Part shown: positions 8,350 to 18,401 of the stretch, in pieces
How positions within the stretch are numbered: the stretch's first letter is position 1
Layout of the letters: each line of letters begins with the position of its first letter
NCBI GenBank assembly: GCA_032718475.1
Contig: JAUCBJ010005908.1
Span: 1-26,075 of the forward strand
DNA length: 26,075 nucleotides
Origin: Nemertoderma westbladi
Lineage: Eukaryota > Xenacoelomorpha > Nemertodermatida > Nemertodermatidae
Direction of reading: 5' to 3'
The notes under the pieces: generated by a model
Databases searched by the model: none
Seen by the model: the letters and a program-made list of their open reading frames with translations, nothing else
Told to the model about the DNA's origin: nothing
Program-made: the position numbers and the translations under genes

Positions 8350-8760
8350 TCTATATGCGGTAGTGACATCAATCAAAGCTGTCTGGGTATTTTGATATTA
8401 CAGTTTCTATGAGAGATTTTTCGTTTGTAAATTTCAGAGCTAAGGTTGAGGAGGCAGAGCATTATTGCGGCGTTGAGATTTAATTTTATCGAGTTCTTTG
8501 AGGTTGTTTAATGTGTAAGGAGTTTGCCAATACTAGTGATGAGATAGAAGGCTGCGGGGGCTACTTTCATGTTGAGAATTTTCAGGCTGGTTTCTATTGA
8601 GAGCAGAGGTAAGTGGTTTAAGGATGCAATTACTGTGTAGGTGGTGAGTTTCTTTAGTTGTGTGTTCGGTAAAACAGAGAGGGCCGGGAAGGCTGTCCAT
8701 TTGTAGGTGTTATAATTAGAGTGGTTCCATTGTATGTAAATACATTTTTGCTAAGCGACG
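8350..8760 (-). pseudogene. Second non-LTR element fragment (C-terminal region)
   Basis: The minus strand reads WNHSNYNTYKWTAFPALSV, then SLKILNMKVAPAAFYL and NLKELDKIKS, which match the post-RT region of LINE ORF2 proteins (KILNMKVAPAASYG...NLKELDKIK in related elements, from general knowledge of the family). Stops and shifts are present. On the minus strand it lies upstream of the RT N-terminus at 8127, the reverse of normal domain order, so it is a separate or rearranged copy. Confidence 0.6.
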
Positions 8761-9229
8761 GTTTTACGGAATTTCATTATTTTGATTTCTTAAGGTTGAT
8801 GGACATACCGTTTCGAGTTTACCAATCAAACAGGACATTAAGAAATCGATGAAGATTATCTCGACGGTCAGGGCCCTAAACCGATTAGGTTCTCTGTTCG
8901 CAGAACACCGAACACTATTCCGGCCACGGAACTAGTCCAGCAGAATGCCTTTATAGAATCCTGGGATTTGTGGGACGAGAGGATCTCAGCAACTAAGCGA
9001 AAACGAACAATAGGATGTTCCTAAACCCCCCCCCCCCCCAAATTTATCCAGAAGACTTTTCGCCATACATAATGTGTTAAAAAAGTCTACGGTTCTCCAG
9101 CTAGGGCCAATTGGAGTCAAAAAGTCCACTTCCCTAGCAACCTCGTTGCTATGCGCCGATCTCCAGAACCGCTAATGCTACGGACTTGGGACCGGCGCCA
9201 ATCGATAGGCAGCATATGGGTTTACCTTC
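8761..9229. other. Non-coding spacer with C-tract
   Basis: No gene seen. A pure C run lies at about 9026-9039. The sequence around 8930-8990 is CpG-richer than its surroundings, but I cannot assign it to a known element. Confidence 0.4.
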
Positions 9230-10700
9230 AAATAATCTTTTTTGGAGCGATCCGATCATGATCTTGACCATGATCAGCAAAGATCAGTTTTGATCAGGGA
9301 TCGGACACTCAAGGCTTGCTCCAATCGAAAAACTTAACATTACAAAAAGATTCAGCGACCCCACATTAGTCATGATTCCCGTTAAAAGATTAAAAAAAAG
9401 GTGAATTCTTCCTGGTCAAAACGCAAGATCATGATCGCGCAAAGATCGGACTTCGTAAAATCGTAACTTAGCATTTTGGATATAAACAATTACTGTAGGA
9501 AACGTTCAGAACACCGCCCTGAGTCGATTAAAAAAAATTGGCTCGATCGGACAACCGGTTCTCGAGATCTGATACATGATCATTAAAGATCTATGTTTTT
9601 CGGTTTTTTCAAATTTTCTCGAAAACTTTGTTCGAGACCCCCGATTTTTTTTTTACGAATCGACTTCTATGACGAAGGGGCAACTTTTGAGCATTTCGAA
9701 ATTTTCAAAAAGCGATTTGATCAGGCCGCAATCAGAAAAGATCGTGTTTTCGGTTTTATTTCGAAGACCAAGTCCTGGGAGTTCACCGTATGGAAAAACT
9801 TAACATCACAAAAAGATTCCTCACCCTCGAATTATGGGGGGTAGCCAAAATTTGGGCATAAAAAAGTTCAAGTCTAGTGGGTCAAAACTCAAGATCATGA
9901 TCGCGGACAGATCAGTATATTTAAAATCGAATCTAAGCATTTTTTTAATAAACATTCATTGCAAGAAATGTTCAATGGTCTATTCTGAGTTGATTAAAAA
10001 AAATTGGCTTGATCGGTCAACCGGTTCTCGAGATCAGCTTCCAGATCATAAAAGATCGTGTTTTTCGGTTTTTCCTGATTTTCTCGAAAACTTTGTTTGA
10101 GACCCCCGATTTTTTTTTAACTAATCGACTTCTATTAAGAAGGGGCAACTTTTGAGCATTTCGAAATTTTCAAAAAGCGATTTGATCAGGCCATGATCAG
10201 GAAAGATCATGTTTTCGGTTTTATTTCGAAGCCCAAGTCCTGTGAGTTCACCGTATGAAAAAACTTAACATTACAAAAAGATTCCTCACCCTCGAATTAT
10301 GTGGGGTAGCCAAAATTTGGGCATAAAAAAGTTCAATTCTAGGGGGTCAAAAGATCATGATCGTGAAATGATCAGTTTTTTCGAAATTACTTCTAAGCAT
10401 TTTGGGGCAAAACTTTCAAACTAAAAAACATTCACTGGAGTGTTCTAAGTAGATTAAAAAAAATTTCGACTCAATAGGCCTACCGGTACCGGAGATATAG
10501 TCGTCAAAAGTCTGCTTCCGGTAATTCGAAAATATTTCGAAAACTCTTGATCGAATTTTTTTCTGGAAAAAATGTGAATGTACAATTAGTGGACTCGCAT
10601 CTAATGATATATCACAATCCATATTTCGGATGACAGGTACCGGTGAAATCAGACTTTACCGAAAAAAAATTCAAATTTTGCTACTCATGTCTGAGTATCT
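9230..10700 (+). repeat. Satellite array, ~465-bp unit, about three copies
   Basis: The landmark AAAAACTTAACAT recurs at 9328, 9794 and 10259 (spacings 466 and 465), followed each time by ACAAAAAGATTC. A second landmark, GATTAAAAAAAATTGG/TTTCG, recurs in the middle of each unit, followed in the first two by CAACCGGTTCTCGAGATC. Units two and one are close; the third drifts beyond about 10450. The array is dense in GATC and in the palindrome GATCATGATC, and in TCGAAAAC blocks. Open frames inside are short and frame-inconsistent between units, so I treat it as non-coding. Confidence 0.85.
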
Positions 10701-12609
10701 CGAAAACTATAATAGGTATGGAAATACTTTCACTGCAAGAAATGTTCACCTATCCAATGCGCTTCTAACTCTGTGCTCGGATTTTGCATAGTGTTAAAAC
10801 CTACTACTTAACCACCCCAGCGGAGGGAACGGAGTGACCGGAGCGCCAGTACTATCTTTCATTATTATGAAGTAATAAGGGCGGTGGGTGGGGTAAGTGG
10901 TGATCACTATTTATAGGGTGGAGGGAGGGTCTAGTATATTACATTAGGATATTTGATTTCTTTGCAATATAGTTTAACAACTGCCTCAGTCTTATTTGTA
11001 ATATGTTATACATTATACCAAATTATATCAAGTTTTAACATACTACATTATCTACCTGTAGGAGAAATATACAATATAGGGCTCAAAATATATTTATAAA
11101 TAGATTTAGTATATTTACATTGTATAACAGAGTTAATTGATACTATTATGGTATTATACTAAAGACGCCGCTTTGATATATCTGATCAAATGGCAATTTG
11201 TGGTATATTCTCTATTTCACTATCTTGAATATATCATTCAATTTCTAAAACTATAATAATAAACATTTACTTCAGTTCTTGTTTACTCGCATGGATATAT
11301 TGATACAAAACACTTCAGTATAATATTTTATGGGGCCAAATGCAGATTAATCAGAATAATATGTTTAATTATTGTTAAAATTGGCACATTGAAGTAAGGT
11401 AACACATGAGTTTGATAAAATAATTATGAATCCGTATCTTATTCTACTTTGTCTATATGATTATGTTATATAATAATGTTACTTTATCACTTTGGTTTAA
11501 ACTCATCTCCTTTATAACTACTTACTACCACTACTAACTACTATTACTACTACTACTGACTACTGCAGAGTTAGGTGTATATTATAAGAGGACGGAGTTC
11601 GTGATTATTAGTTATTATACAAGTGCCCCTCGGCTATAGAGAGTCCACCCTCGGTTGCTTACTGGATCAGAGGAATACTAGGTCACCAGTGTAGAAGATA
11701 AATTTAAATAAGATGACAGACATTCAGAAGTTTACTGGCAAGATCGGTAATAAAAATAATAATGCATGTAGGTTACAGACATGGTGTACGGACAATTGCG
11801 AACCCGACAATTGCGACCCATGATTGACCCAGATAAATTTACTGGGTCGCAGTTGTACGGACACTGTATATTTATATATTTATACTAAATTTGATTACTG
11901 TAGCTATATTCTAACATGTGTAGGTGGAGGTTGACCCGACATTATACATATGGAATGATTTTATATTAATAGTACTAATTAGTTATACTGTAATTACTGC
12001 AGCTATATTTCATTTACATTTATTTCATTTGGTAGGTTAGAATAACCAACTCTGCGCATATTGTTAACATTGTTCATGCATTATTTATTGCTTTTACTGT
12101 TGTTTGTTTTGGATAATTTTAAATAATAATTTATGATATGAAAATTTTGAAATCTAGGATGTTTTATAACTAATTATTTATGATTATAATGATCCATGAT
12201 TTACATAACATCGTTTATTGGTGACTTTCATTAAATGTAATTTATTTGGTATTGGTTCATCTGAGGAGTTAAAGCCTATAAGACTACAAGACAAAAATAA
12301 TTAACGACAAACCATTGACAGACATTTTTCTCACTCAGCAGGTCATTCTTACAACGCACACTTCAGAATTACACCATTTGATTGTCTACCAATCTCAGCG
12401 AACAAAAACCTGAACTGACAAAAACGCAGAATTATAAAGAATGGCAGTACCAGTTGGAAATTTTGAAGTTTTAGGATATTATTATTATATACTAAAATAA
12501 CCACACCCTACAGTCATATTCCCTCAATTTTCTTCTTAATTTAAATTTATATATATATAGATATTTACATGTCTTTGATCTCTGTTTCCACAATGAGGTA
12601 GAATTTTGA
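10701..12609. other. AT-rich intergenic stretch
   Basis: No coding region is supported on either strand. It contains an ACT/TAC trinucleotide microsatellite (about 11516-11565), a small imperfect hairpin (11806-11820 pairing with 11843-11857) and a TA run near 12548-12562. Nothing else stands out. Confidence 0.5.
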
Positions 12610-12960
12610 TGGCTCTGGAAGGTATCCTTAGGAACTGCAATAGCTCATCAAATCATCCCAGAAGGCTATTAGTTTTCCAGCTCCCAAGGAGTCATCAAAT
12701 ACCAAGACTCTCTGATATAATAATAGGTGACCGCAAATGATGAATAAGGTGAATATGGCGCGGGGGGGGGGGATACCAGAGGCATATAAAACCATGGACA
12801 GGGGGATCACCCTGCTGGGTGACTCCCTCTGTACTGAAGATAATAGCATCGGTCCCCTTCATTGTGAGGATACTATGGTACCAATAACTATTGAACAAAA
12901 ATATGGAACATGTGGCCAGCACAGAGGCAGCGTGCATTCCACAGTGCAGCAACCCGATTC
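12610..12960 (-). pseudogene. Reverse transcriptase fragment of an unassigned element
   Basis: Two overlapping minus-strand frames join to give palm sequence: NSYWYHSILTMKGTDAIIFS, EGVTQQGDP, then after a one-base shift LSMVLYASGIPP, and further on LVFDDSLGAGKLIAFWDDLM. The order Q-GDPL-(A/S)M-YA ... (Y/F)(A)DD-S-AGG-L..WW/WDDL is that of an RT lineage present in many marine invertebrate genomes. The catalytic box reads VFDDS in place of the common YADD. About 110 codons survive. Fingers and later domains are not visible, and a poly-G run (12761-12771) interrupts it. Confidence 0.55.
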
Positions 12961-12968
12961 AGTGAGTT

Positions 12969-14008
12969 AAATGTATAAGTTAAATGTTAATGTTAAATGA
13001 ATAAACAGTATATAATAACCAGAGTAATAAAGTAAATAAAGTAATAAACAGATACAATTCATGGATATTTCCCACAGTATTACGTTTACACAACATGGGG
13101 GGGATCAATATTGCAAACAGGTTTATCAATAATTACACTCAAAGATCGGTGAATGACAGGATGGACAGAAAAAATTGCGAGATCTGGGGTAATGGGGAAA
13201 GGGAAGGGGAAATAATAACCAGGGATCTAAGCAGGAAACGATAACAAAAAATAGGAAATCAAATTATAAACAGAAAAAATATATAAAACTCATTCACTCA
13301 GAGATTGGTGGAATAACACTTTGATTACCAGATGTCAGTAAATATACAAAGCAGATAATATATTAGATCAAGACATGGGGAAAGGGGAAAGGATATGGGA
13401 AATAATAACCATGGAAGATCAAAGCAGCAAATGAGTTTAATAGAGAATGAACAGACGATGTGGGAGGAGACATGAAAGGAGTTGTGACCACCATTGTTTC
13501 ATCAGCATCAATAAGAGCATCCTTGCTACTATTTGTATCTGCTGGAGAAGGTTGAGTGAGTCACTGTTATTCGGAATTCTGAACTCAATTTAATTTTGGA
13601 TCTTAATTTACATTTCAATACATAAATAACAAAAAACGATGTGCCATATTACATAACAACTAACAGCATAGACAAATAACATGAATAAATTCTTTAGAGT
13701 TCAGATTTATAAATTATTATTACTGATAAGTAACCAGTAAATATATAGACATATATCTGTGACTTGTGTACAACAGGGTTGTATGTGCAACTGGTTGTCT
13801 AGATCTGCATTTCTATTAAACTATTGAATTTATAACACCTGCAAACAATAACATAGAGATACATTTATACATGATTGCATTTCCACTATATCTCAACCGG
13901 TTCTCAAGTGTCATATTGCTTTACAAGTTAAACATCTTATAACTTGTAATGTTATATTTATTTATCTACCTCATGGACACAACATATTAGTGATTATAAA
14001 CTGCTTGT
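12969..14008 (+). repeat. Direct repeat, left copy (1040 bp)
   Basis: It is near-identical to 17251-18282, starting AAATGTATAAGTTAAATG and ending ATTATAAACTGCTTGT in both copies. I see about five substitutions, a one-base G-run difference and one 7-base indel (GGGAAAG-type, near 13380). It has no coding content. If it is a long terminal repeat, it lacks a CA end and no primer site follows it. Confidence 0.95.
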
Positions 14009-14244
14009 AGCTCTACCTCTGCAGTAAGAACCTGAAGTAAATCTAAGCCCTTGGGACGGACAGTGAAGTGACTCGCGCTGGTTATTGTTGTCGTTGTGTA
14101 GCTACTACGTTGGCGATAAGCACCATGACAACAGTACATCAGCGCTGAGGATCTTGCGCTGTCCGGGGGCAGTGAGGGGTAGGCAGCGACGCCCGCTAGC
14201 CTAATTATAATTAATTATAATATTGATAAACTCATATAGCAGCT
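14009..14244 (+). promoter_or_regulatory. Leader upstream of the unknown coding unit
   Basis: 236 bases between the left direct repeat and the first ATG. The first part is GC-rich (14150-14195). It is followed just before the ATG by TAATTATAATTAATTATAATATTG (14202-14225 region), which could act as a TATA-like promoter or as AT-rich 5' leader. No other motif is recognised. Confidence 0.25.
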
Positions 14245-15504
14245 ATGACTGAGTTGATAGAAGATGATCTTGGTATCAGGGAGCGATATTCCCTACCATT
14301 GCAAGCGTTTGTTGATAGTTTAATACGCGGCGACGCTAGTCCCACTACTATGGAGGACGATGGCCGTTATATCGAACCGCCAATGTCCAAGGAACAACTC
14401 ACGCGTGAATTGGACTATAGAAAATTCACCTCTCACTATACGCATCGTAATGGTACATATATGGACTTCTTAACTACTGGCCATCCTATCGATTTACACG
14501 ATACGGACGATGTAGACACCGAAAGGGAAATGGTTCTATTTAAATATCATACCCAGCGGAGTCGGAACGATAAACCGTGAATCGAACACGAGAATTCTAT
14601 TCGAAACCGACTCAAAAGAGAAGACGTTGAAGAGCCGGATAAACGCAGCGACTTCAACGAATATCTTGAATTCTTGAGAGAAACATATCTCAATATTGCC
14701 AGCCAACAAAATCTAGAAACTCGATATCCTCAAGGTATACATCATGACCCTATGATAGAACTCAAACGGCTCTATTTCACTATGATGTATTTTACCGCCG
14801 ATCAACCACTACCTGTTGTCCCGGATAGCTTCGAACAGATGGAGGAATATTGTAAAACTGGATAACGGTCACCCGCGTTTCCTCTACAGGACGTGCGTCT
14901 TTGGTATTATTGCGATGAATGCCCTAGACCCAACCAACAAACGGAAAGACATAAACATCCGCGGAGACGTTGCGCTAAACACAGTTTTACTCGCTATATT
15001 TATGAGAGTTTCGAGCGAAACTTGTTCGACGTATCACCTACGCTCGCTCGACTCAAACGATCCTTAAATAAACCTATGATCAGAGTTCCGGAATACTCGG
15101 TCAGGCCTCCTCACACCCTAGTGAGACCTCAGACTCTTGATCCTAATAGTATCACGGATCCTCCCGAACTGTACTCACTGTTCAAAGATCTAGTGTTACC
15201 CGAACAATTAGTCGGTGGCACTCCGGTTGTGGGCTCCCTAGATATTCGCCCATCTTACCTAGCTGGATTGGGACGCGGACACCTAATATCGCCGTTCAAC
15301 CCGTATAATCGTCCCAATCTAACCCCGATACAACCTGTCACCGAGGTGGAGGAGAGAGTTGAACGAAACGCGTTAGACACTATTCGACAAAAGATCGGAA
15401 AAGGAACCTACAATTGTTTAGAGAAACGTAAATTGCAGCAGCAAGTCCAAGCGGTAAACGAATTAGCTTTATCTCAGTTCGATCGGGAAATCCAGAACCT
15501 CTAA
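14245..15504 (+). pseudogene. Unrecognised protein frame with two in-frame stops (420 codons)
   Basis: ATG 14245 (MTELIEDDLGIRERYS) opens a frame that continues to TAA 15502-15504 but is broken by TGA at 14578-14580 and TAA at 14863-14865. Composition stays protein-like across both stops: acidic N-terminus (residues 1-110), a helical charged middle, a cluster WYYCDECPRP...HKHPRRRC (C-x2-C then H-x-H and C, around 14905-14985) that could bind zinc, a Pro-rich segment (VRPPHTLVRPQ), and a charged helical end (EVEERVERNALD, LEKRKLQQQVQAVNELA). I recognise no family. CpG and CGN-Arg use is higher than in neighbouring DNA, suggesting foreign origin. It may be dead, or the stops may be read through; a dead copy is simpler. 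Confidence 0.55.
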
Positions 15505-15962
15505 GAAGATATCGAACTTGGACGACCCTACTCTCTGAAAGAGTTTTGGACGAATGCTTCCAACGACAAGCGGAGGAAAATCAGCTCGAGGAGAAGCATA
15601 TCGATTTCAACAGAGCCCGAGAACGCGAGTCGGAAAGAACCATCAAACCGAGGAAATTTCTCACTACACACGGTCCACCTACCGCTCTCGTGCAAACGAC
15701 CCGTCAGGGACCAGTAAGAGCTGCTGTCTTAAAACGCGCTCTCAAGGTTGTTCGACCTCGTTCCACTGAGGTTGATACCGATCAACCGGGTACCTCGACC
15801 GGCGGATACACCGACCGTAACCCTAAACCTTCTGATGCAATTGTATTGCACCCTTCACCTAGGAGTTATAGCCCTCCTAGTAAAGTGGCTCGCCCCAAAG
15901 AGAAAAGGACTCTTGCTAGCCTCAAAAAACTGCGTAAACGCCGTTCGCATAAGAAGGACTAA
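15432..15962 (+). pseudogene. Downstream overlapping frame, basic C-terminus, unrecognised
   Basis: This frame is free of stops from 15432 to TAA 15960-15962 and overlaps the previous frame by 73 bases in the -1 register. It has no ATG near its start; a TTG lies at 15546. It reads LDECFQRQAEENQLEEKHID, then charged RARERESERTIKPRKFL, a low-complexity region rich in Thr, Pro and Ser (PGTSTGG, SPRSYSPPSK), and ends in a strongly basic tail (KKLRKRRSHKKD), as in nucleic-acid-binding or capsid-like proteins. Either it was one protein with the preceding frame, now shifted, or it was reached by -1 frameshifting. No obvious slippery heptamer lies in the overlap. Confidence 0.5.
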
Positions 15963-15965
15963 CTG

Positions 15966-16200
15966 TTTAGAGTATTTTTATATTTTAGAAACTGTGATTC
16001 TTTATATTTTATAGAATTAAATCCCATTTTCTGGCAGCGGTGTAAAAGCTTTTGCGGATATAACAAGTCATTTTTCTCCGCAATGAACTGTTTAGTTGTT
16101 TTAGCGGACATAACAAGCCATTTTCTCCGCAATGTACCCTGTATGTGTTTTAGCTGACATAACAAGCCATTTTCTGCCGCAATACGCCTAATACTCTAAA
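15966..16200. repeat. 11-bp inverted repeat enclosing the hairpin block
   Basis: TTTAGAGTATT (15966-15976) is perfectly complementary in inverted orientation to AATACTCTAAA (16190-16200). It starts four bases after the stop codon and ends just past the last 50-bp unit, so a transcript could close into one large stem with the smaller hairpins inside. Confidence 0.6.
16024..16190 (+). repeat. 50-bp tandem repeats, each a potential stem-loop
   Basis: Three units with exact 50-base spacing are anchored at 16054, 16104 and 16154 (core GCGGACATAACAAGCCATTT), with a partial unit before them (from 16024). In the first two units GCGGA pairs with TCCGC about 18-20 bases downstream (16054-16058 with 16077-16081; 16104-16108 with 16126-16130). 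The third unit has lost perfect pairing. The block lies just after the coding unit, so it would be in its 3' untranslated region. Confidence 0.8.
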
Positions 16201-17250
16201 AGACTGGAACTCCGATGACGAAATCTGTCAGCTGGTTTACTGTACACGTGGAGCCTCTCTTTGTTCAGGCTCGGCCAATCAGAGCGATTTTCATTTTATC
16301 TTGCACAGAGGCCTACGGAAAACCGCGCAATGCATTACGGTCTTTGTTTACCTTTCTGAGCGAGAACAACTGCTTGGAAATTCTTCTGTACTTCTGTGTT
16401 AGAAGTTTCAGACTTTGGCCAACATTAGACGGCTTTGATTATAAGAACGTAAATCTATTATCTTGTCAACTGGCTGACTGCACTGTGCAACTGTGCAACA
16501 AACCATAACAACTGGTCACATGGCACCTGCGGTACCGGTATTACCGATACTGGCTGACTATCACCGCATTATTTTACTTCTGTTTACTGTCTGTTATTAA
16601 TTGTTATATGTTGATGGATATGTTGTTATATTTGGAGGATACCGATAAATAATCATAAAACCCCCAATCTTCTTGATTACTGAAGGTAAGAGGGACCGGT
16701 TACCGGTAGCAATTGCGACTTACATTATAGTGGTATTAGTGTGAATTAAATGCCATTTCATAATCCCTACATGTGTCAGTTGCTATCCTCCTTATATATG
16801 GTCAAATTCAGTGACGGTCGGCAGATCAGTGTGCAGCAGTGTGAAGTCGTATGCAGCAGTGTGACAGATAATAAAGCATCTCCTAAAGAATGCGCTATTT
16901 ACGAAAATCAGTAGCCATCTCGTTGTGTTTAGTATAAGTCATAACTCTGTTTTTATACTTAAAGCGCCACGTCCTAAAGGAACTGTTAATATTTCCCCGA
17001 AAGTGAATAATATTGTCAGAGATTATATAGTAACGATCAATCGAATAATACAGTAGGTCTGCAACGCAATAACTTCAAAGCACCCGAATCCAGTCTCCCT
17101 TAACTGTGGGTGAATGATCGCGCATAGACTGGCTTCGGCTAATGTTACTTCATGTGCACTAAATAATTGTTATAGGCTAAAGTCGATTTATAAACAAGAG
17201 GACACCTAAAATTGGCAGGTTAAACTGCTAAAGGTCTGAAAGCGCGAACA
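16201..17250. other. No gene recognised, between hairpin block and right direct repeat
   Basis: A 97-codon plus-strand frame at 16215-16508 has no recognisable domain, and I do not call it. The rest is AT-rich, with scattered ACCGGT-rich patches (16530-16545, 16697-16710). There is no purine-rich tract just before the right repeat, as a 3' LTR would need. Confidence 0.4.
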
Positions 17251-18282
17251 AAATGTATAAGTTAAATGTTAATGTTAAATGAATAAACAGTAAATAATAA
17301 CCAGAGTAAAAAAGTAAATAAAGTAATAAACAGATACAATTCATGGATATTTCCCACAGTATTACGTTTACACAACATGGGGGGATCAATATTGCAAACA
17401 GGTTTATCAATAATTACACTCAAAGATCGGTGAATGACTGGATGGACAGAAAAAATTGCGAGATCTGGGGTAATGGGGAAAGGGAAGGGGAAATAATAAC
17501 CAGGGATCTAAGCAGGAAACGATAACAAAAAATAGGAAATCAAATTATAAACAGAAAAAATATATAAAACTCATTCACTCAGAGATTGGTGGAATAACAC
17601 TTTGATTACCAGATGTCAGTAAATATACAAAGCAGATAATATATTAGATCAAGACATGGGGAAAGGATATGGGAAATAATAACCATGGAAGATCAAAGCA
17701 GCAAATGAGTTTAATAGAGAATGAACAGACGATGTGGGAGGAGACATGAAAGGAGTTGTGACCACCATTGTTTCATCAGCATCAATAAGAGCATCCTTGC
17801 TACTATTTGTATCTGCTGGAGAAGGTTGAGTGAGTCACTGTTATTCGGAATTCTGAACTCAATTTAATTTTGGATCTTAATTTACATTTCAATTCATAAA
17901 TAACAAAAAACGATGTGCCATATTACATAACAACTAACAGCATAGACAAATAACATGAATAAATTCTTTAGAGTTCAGATTTATAAATTATTATTACTGA
18001 TAAGTAACCAGTAAATATATAGACATATATCTGTGACTTGTGTACAACAGGGTTGTATGTGCAACTGGTTGTCTAGATCTGCATTTCTATTAAACTATTG
18101 AATTTATAACACCTGCAAACAATAACATAGAGATACATTTATACATGATTGCATTTCCACTATATCTCAACCGGTTCTCAAGTGTCATATTGCTTTACAA
18201 GTTAAACATCTTATAACTTGTAATGTTATATTTATTTATCTACCTCATGGACACAACATATTAGTGATTATAAACTGCTTGT
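17251..18282 (+). repeat. Direct repeat, right copy (1032 bp)
   Basis: Partner of 12969-14008, same orientation, about 99.5% identical by eye apart from one 7-base indel and one G-run length change. It ends about 120 bases from the stop codon of the GPCR on the minus strand. A TTTATTTAT near 18230 gives AATAAA on that strand, so the repeat may supply the receptor's polyadenylation signal. Confidence 0.95.
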
Positions 18283-18401
18283 TCATCTGTCAGCATGTGA
18301 GAGGTCTATAGATCACGAACGGAAACATTGATTAAATGTTTACAGCAGGTATTGAGTGTTATGCGCATTTCGTAACCAACGAAGAATAATGTCCTAGATC
18401 A

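Larger units (their letters stand above)
12969..18282 (+). mobile_element. Candidate element: 1-kb direct repeats flanking an unknown coding unit
   Basis: Two ~1.03-kb direct repeats enclose 14009-17250. The enclosed segment has an unrecognised plus-strand coding unit (14245-15962), a structured 3' region (15964-16200) and about 1 kb without a gene. No gag, pol, transposase, integrase, primer site or purine tract is seen, and the outer flanks (GTGAGTTA before, TCATCTGT after) do not form a target-site duplication. Options: a non-autonomous LTR-type element with atypical ends, a DNA element or endogenised viral segment with terminal direct repeats, or a segmental duplication around a foreign gene. 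The sequence does not decide. Confidence 0.5.

Noticed and set aside
8950-8985. Resemblance to a vertebrate-type ZNF143/Staf promoter motif (minus strand ACAAATCCCAGGATTC)
   Set aside because: The match is partial, no transcript start is evident nearby, and one loose motif is not enough.
9576-10100. Frames of 75-88 codons in the 465-bp satellite
   Set aside because: They are not maintained from unit to unit and read as low-complexity Phe/Lys/Ser translation of A/T runs.
16215-16508. 97-codon frame downstream of the hairpin block
   Set aside because: No recognisable domain, low-complexity start context and no homology clue; too weak to call.
12969-18282. Standard LTR retrotransposon
   Set aside because: The repeats lack a TG...CA pair, no primer-binding site follows the left copy, there is no purine tract before the right copy, no matching target duplication, and no gag/pol inside.
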